A model generated the notes under the pieces. It did no database searches, was not told the origin of the DNA, and saw only the letters and a list, made by a program, of their open reading frames with translations. DNA of 40,172 nt from DAOUJW01 sp034421015 (GTDB taxonomy: Bacteria > Chloroflexota > Dehalococcoidia > Lucifugimonadales > UBA2985), in NCBI GenBank assembly GCA_034421015.1, contig DAOUKT010000009.1, positions 1 through 40,172 of the forward strand. Direction: 5' to 3'. Shown piece after piece: positions 39,418 to 40,172 of this stretch. Positions within the stretch are counted from its first letter, which is position 1. Each line of letters begins with the position of its first letter. Position numbers and translations under genes: made by a program.

Positions 39418-39916
39418 GAGGGACCCCACGCATTGTGTGCGACATCCCAGAGTCGAGTCCCGGCTGGCCTGCGGGAAGTGCGGCGATTTCATCTGTCCCC
39501 AGTGCATGGTGCACACTCCGGTCGGCGTCCGGTGCCCCGAGTGCGCCAACGTCCGCAAGCTGCCAACCTACCAGCGCGACGCCTCAACCTATCTCAGGGC
39601 GGTTGGCGCCGGAGTGGTACTGGCCGGTGTGCTGGGAGCAGTATGGGGCTTCCTCTTCTTCGAAATTATCCGTATTCCCTTCCTGCCCTGGGCAGCCACG
39701 GTGGGCGTTGGCTTCCTCATTGGGGAGGGAATTAGCGCGTCGGTTAACCGCAAGAGGGGCAGAGACCTTCAGTACATAGCCGGGGCGTGCATGGCCTTGA
39801 GCTACGTGGTGGCCGGCTTTGTCAGTCCGCTGGTATTCGTATTCACCTTTCCCAACCTGTTCTTCCTTCTCATACTGGCCATTGCCATCTTTGTGGCCGC
39901 GGGGAGGGTCGGTTGA
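39410..39916 (+). CDS. B-box-like zinc finger membrane protein
   Basis: This 168-residue protein starts at ATG 39410 inside the end of plsY. Residues 1-50 form a zinc-binding module (HCVRHP, CGKCGDFICPQCM, VGVRCPEC) like the B-box-type fingers found before rhomboid proteases in Chloroflexota and Actinobacteria. The rest has three or four hydrophobic helices (about 60-82, 86-105, 120-165) but no rhomboid GxSG/H catalytic residues. It may be a membrane scaffold or sensor; no function is known. Confidence 0.78.
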   Translation: MVERDPTHCVRHPRVESRLACGKCGDFICPQCMVHTPVGVRCPECANVRKLPTYQRDASTYLRAVGAGVVLAGVLGAVWGFLFFEIIRIPFLPWAATVGVGFLIGEGISASVNRKRGRDLQYIAGACMALSYVVAGFVSPLVFVFTFPNLFFLLILAIAIFVAAGRVG

Positions 39917-39950
39917 GGCGCTGGTATCCGCATTTGAGGGCCTAGCCTAG

Positions 39951-39979
39951 TTGCGGGAGAGGACTGCCTTTGCTATATT
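39951..39979 (+). promoter_or_regulatory. tRNA-Ala promoter
   Basis: TTGCGG (39951-39956), 17 bases and TATATT (39974-39979) with an extended -10 TG lie 10 bases before the mature 5' end. Confidence 0.65.
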
Positions 39980-39989
39980 TAGCGGGCGT

Positions 39990-40065
39990 GGGGCTGTAGC
40001 TCAGCTGGGAGAGCGCTTCAATGGCATTGAAGAGGTAGGGGGTTCGAGTCCCCCCAGCTCCACCA
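39990..40065 (+). tRNA. tRNA-Ala (anticodon GGC)
   Basis: A full cloverleaf: acceptor GGGGCTG (39990-39996) with CAGCTCC (40055-40061) including the G3-U70 pair that identifies alanine tRNA; anticodon stem CTTCA/TGAAG around loop ATGGCAT, giving anticodon GGC; T stem GGGGG/CCCCC with TTCGAGT. The CCA end is encoded, and TTTTT follows immediately. Confidence 0.97.
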
Positions 40066-40172
40066 TTTTTGACGGTAGACAGAACCGAGCCGTCTAGCGC
40101 CATGTCCTCGGCGTTCCCGCCGGGTATTCGGCTGTCTTCAGGCATCGGAATCGTGTAGCGCATAAGGGCGTT

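Noticed and set aside
39942..40163. 73-codon minus-strand frame containing GGTRTPYLFNAIEALSQLSYS
   Set aside because: This is the well-known spurious translation antisense to a tRNA gene; the tRNA-Ala explains the sequence.

Overview
This window looks like a high-GC chromosomal contig of a bacterium of the phylum Chloroflexota, probably near Dehalococcoidia/SAR202. That placement is inferred from the Thr-Pro repeat lipoprotein, the gene content (RNase Y, YmdB, an APS-reductase-type CysH, a MaoC pair, a rhomboid-like B-box membrane protein) and the style of the interspersed palindromic repeats. No rRNA or marker phylogeny was available. GTG and TTG starts are common, and many sigma-70-type promoters (TTGACA-N17-TAnnnT) can be read directly.

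Layout. 1-1515: gene-free leader with hairpins, an MBL-fold protein whose metal site is altered, and palindromic repeats. 1516-4260: mtaB and fabF, transcribed divergently from a shared 192-bp promoter region. 4292-6637: a lower-GC accessory insert with a Thr/Pro-rich lipoprotein and a degenerate ImmA/IrrE-like protein. 6644-9194: recJ and lgt, convergent. 9195-9900: a 700-bp repeat-rich gap. 9901-12510: a Xer-type recombinase, rpiB, a basic Pro/Ala-rich tail-anchored protein, another repeat, and a Nudix hydrolase. 12507-13848 (minus): ispH and the first of three PaREP1/HEPN-like small proteins. 13975-16693: uvrC, a small membrane protein and a DUF5946-like protein, with overlapping stops and starts. 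16721-20491 (minus): a hypothetical protein and a GNAT acetyltransferase downstream of an assimilatory sulfate operon (TauE/SafE transporter, cysH, sat). 20540-23767 (minus): a HAD-like phosphatase with a structured 3' region and terminator, an MDR alcohol dehydrogenase, a second PaREP1/HEPN-like gene and a two-gene MaoC dehydratase. 23973-26514: a PHP phosphoesterase converging on and overlapping yggS, a hypothetical gene, and vapBC. 26575-30773: a VWA protein, the third PaREP1/HEPN-like gene, a NucS-like nuclease, a small membrane protein and an orphan HicB. 30987-35163 (plus): yvcK, a sodium/solute symporter with a small membrane partner, a stand-alone AsnC-type effector domain, a HIT hydrolase and a DUF971 protein. 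35361-39916 (plus): rny-ymdB-trpH-like RNA-turnover genes, then plsY and a B-box membrane protein. 39990-40065: tRNA-Ala(GGC).

Most of the window is housekeeping: tRNA modification, fatty acid and phospholipid synthesis, isoprenoid synthesis, DNA repair, sulfur assimilation and RNA decay. The least explained features are a perfect 20-bp inverted repeat inside the ymdB coding region just after rny, the three dispersed PaREP1/HEPN-like paralogues, the lipoprotein plus dead-protease-like pair, a compact branched structure next to a terminator after the HAD gene, and enzymes with altered core residues (MBL protein, Sat). I found no CRISPR array, insertion sequence, prophage or complete multi-gene defence system.
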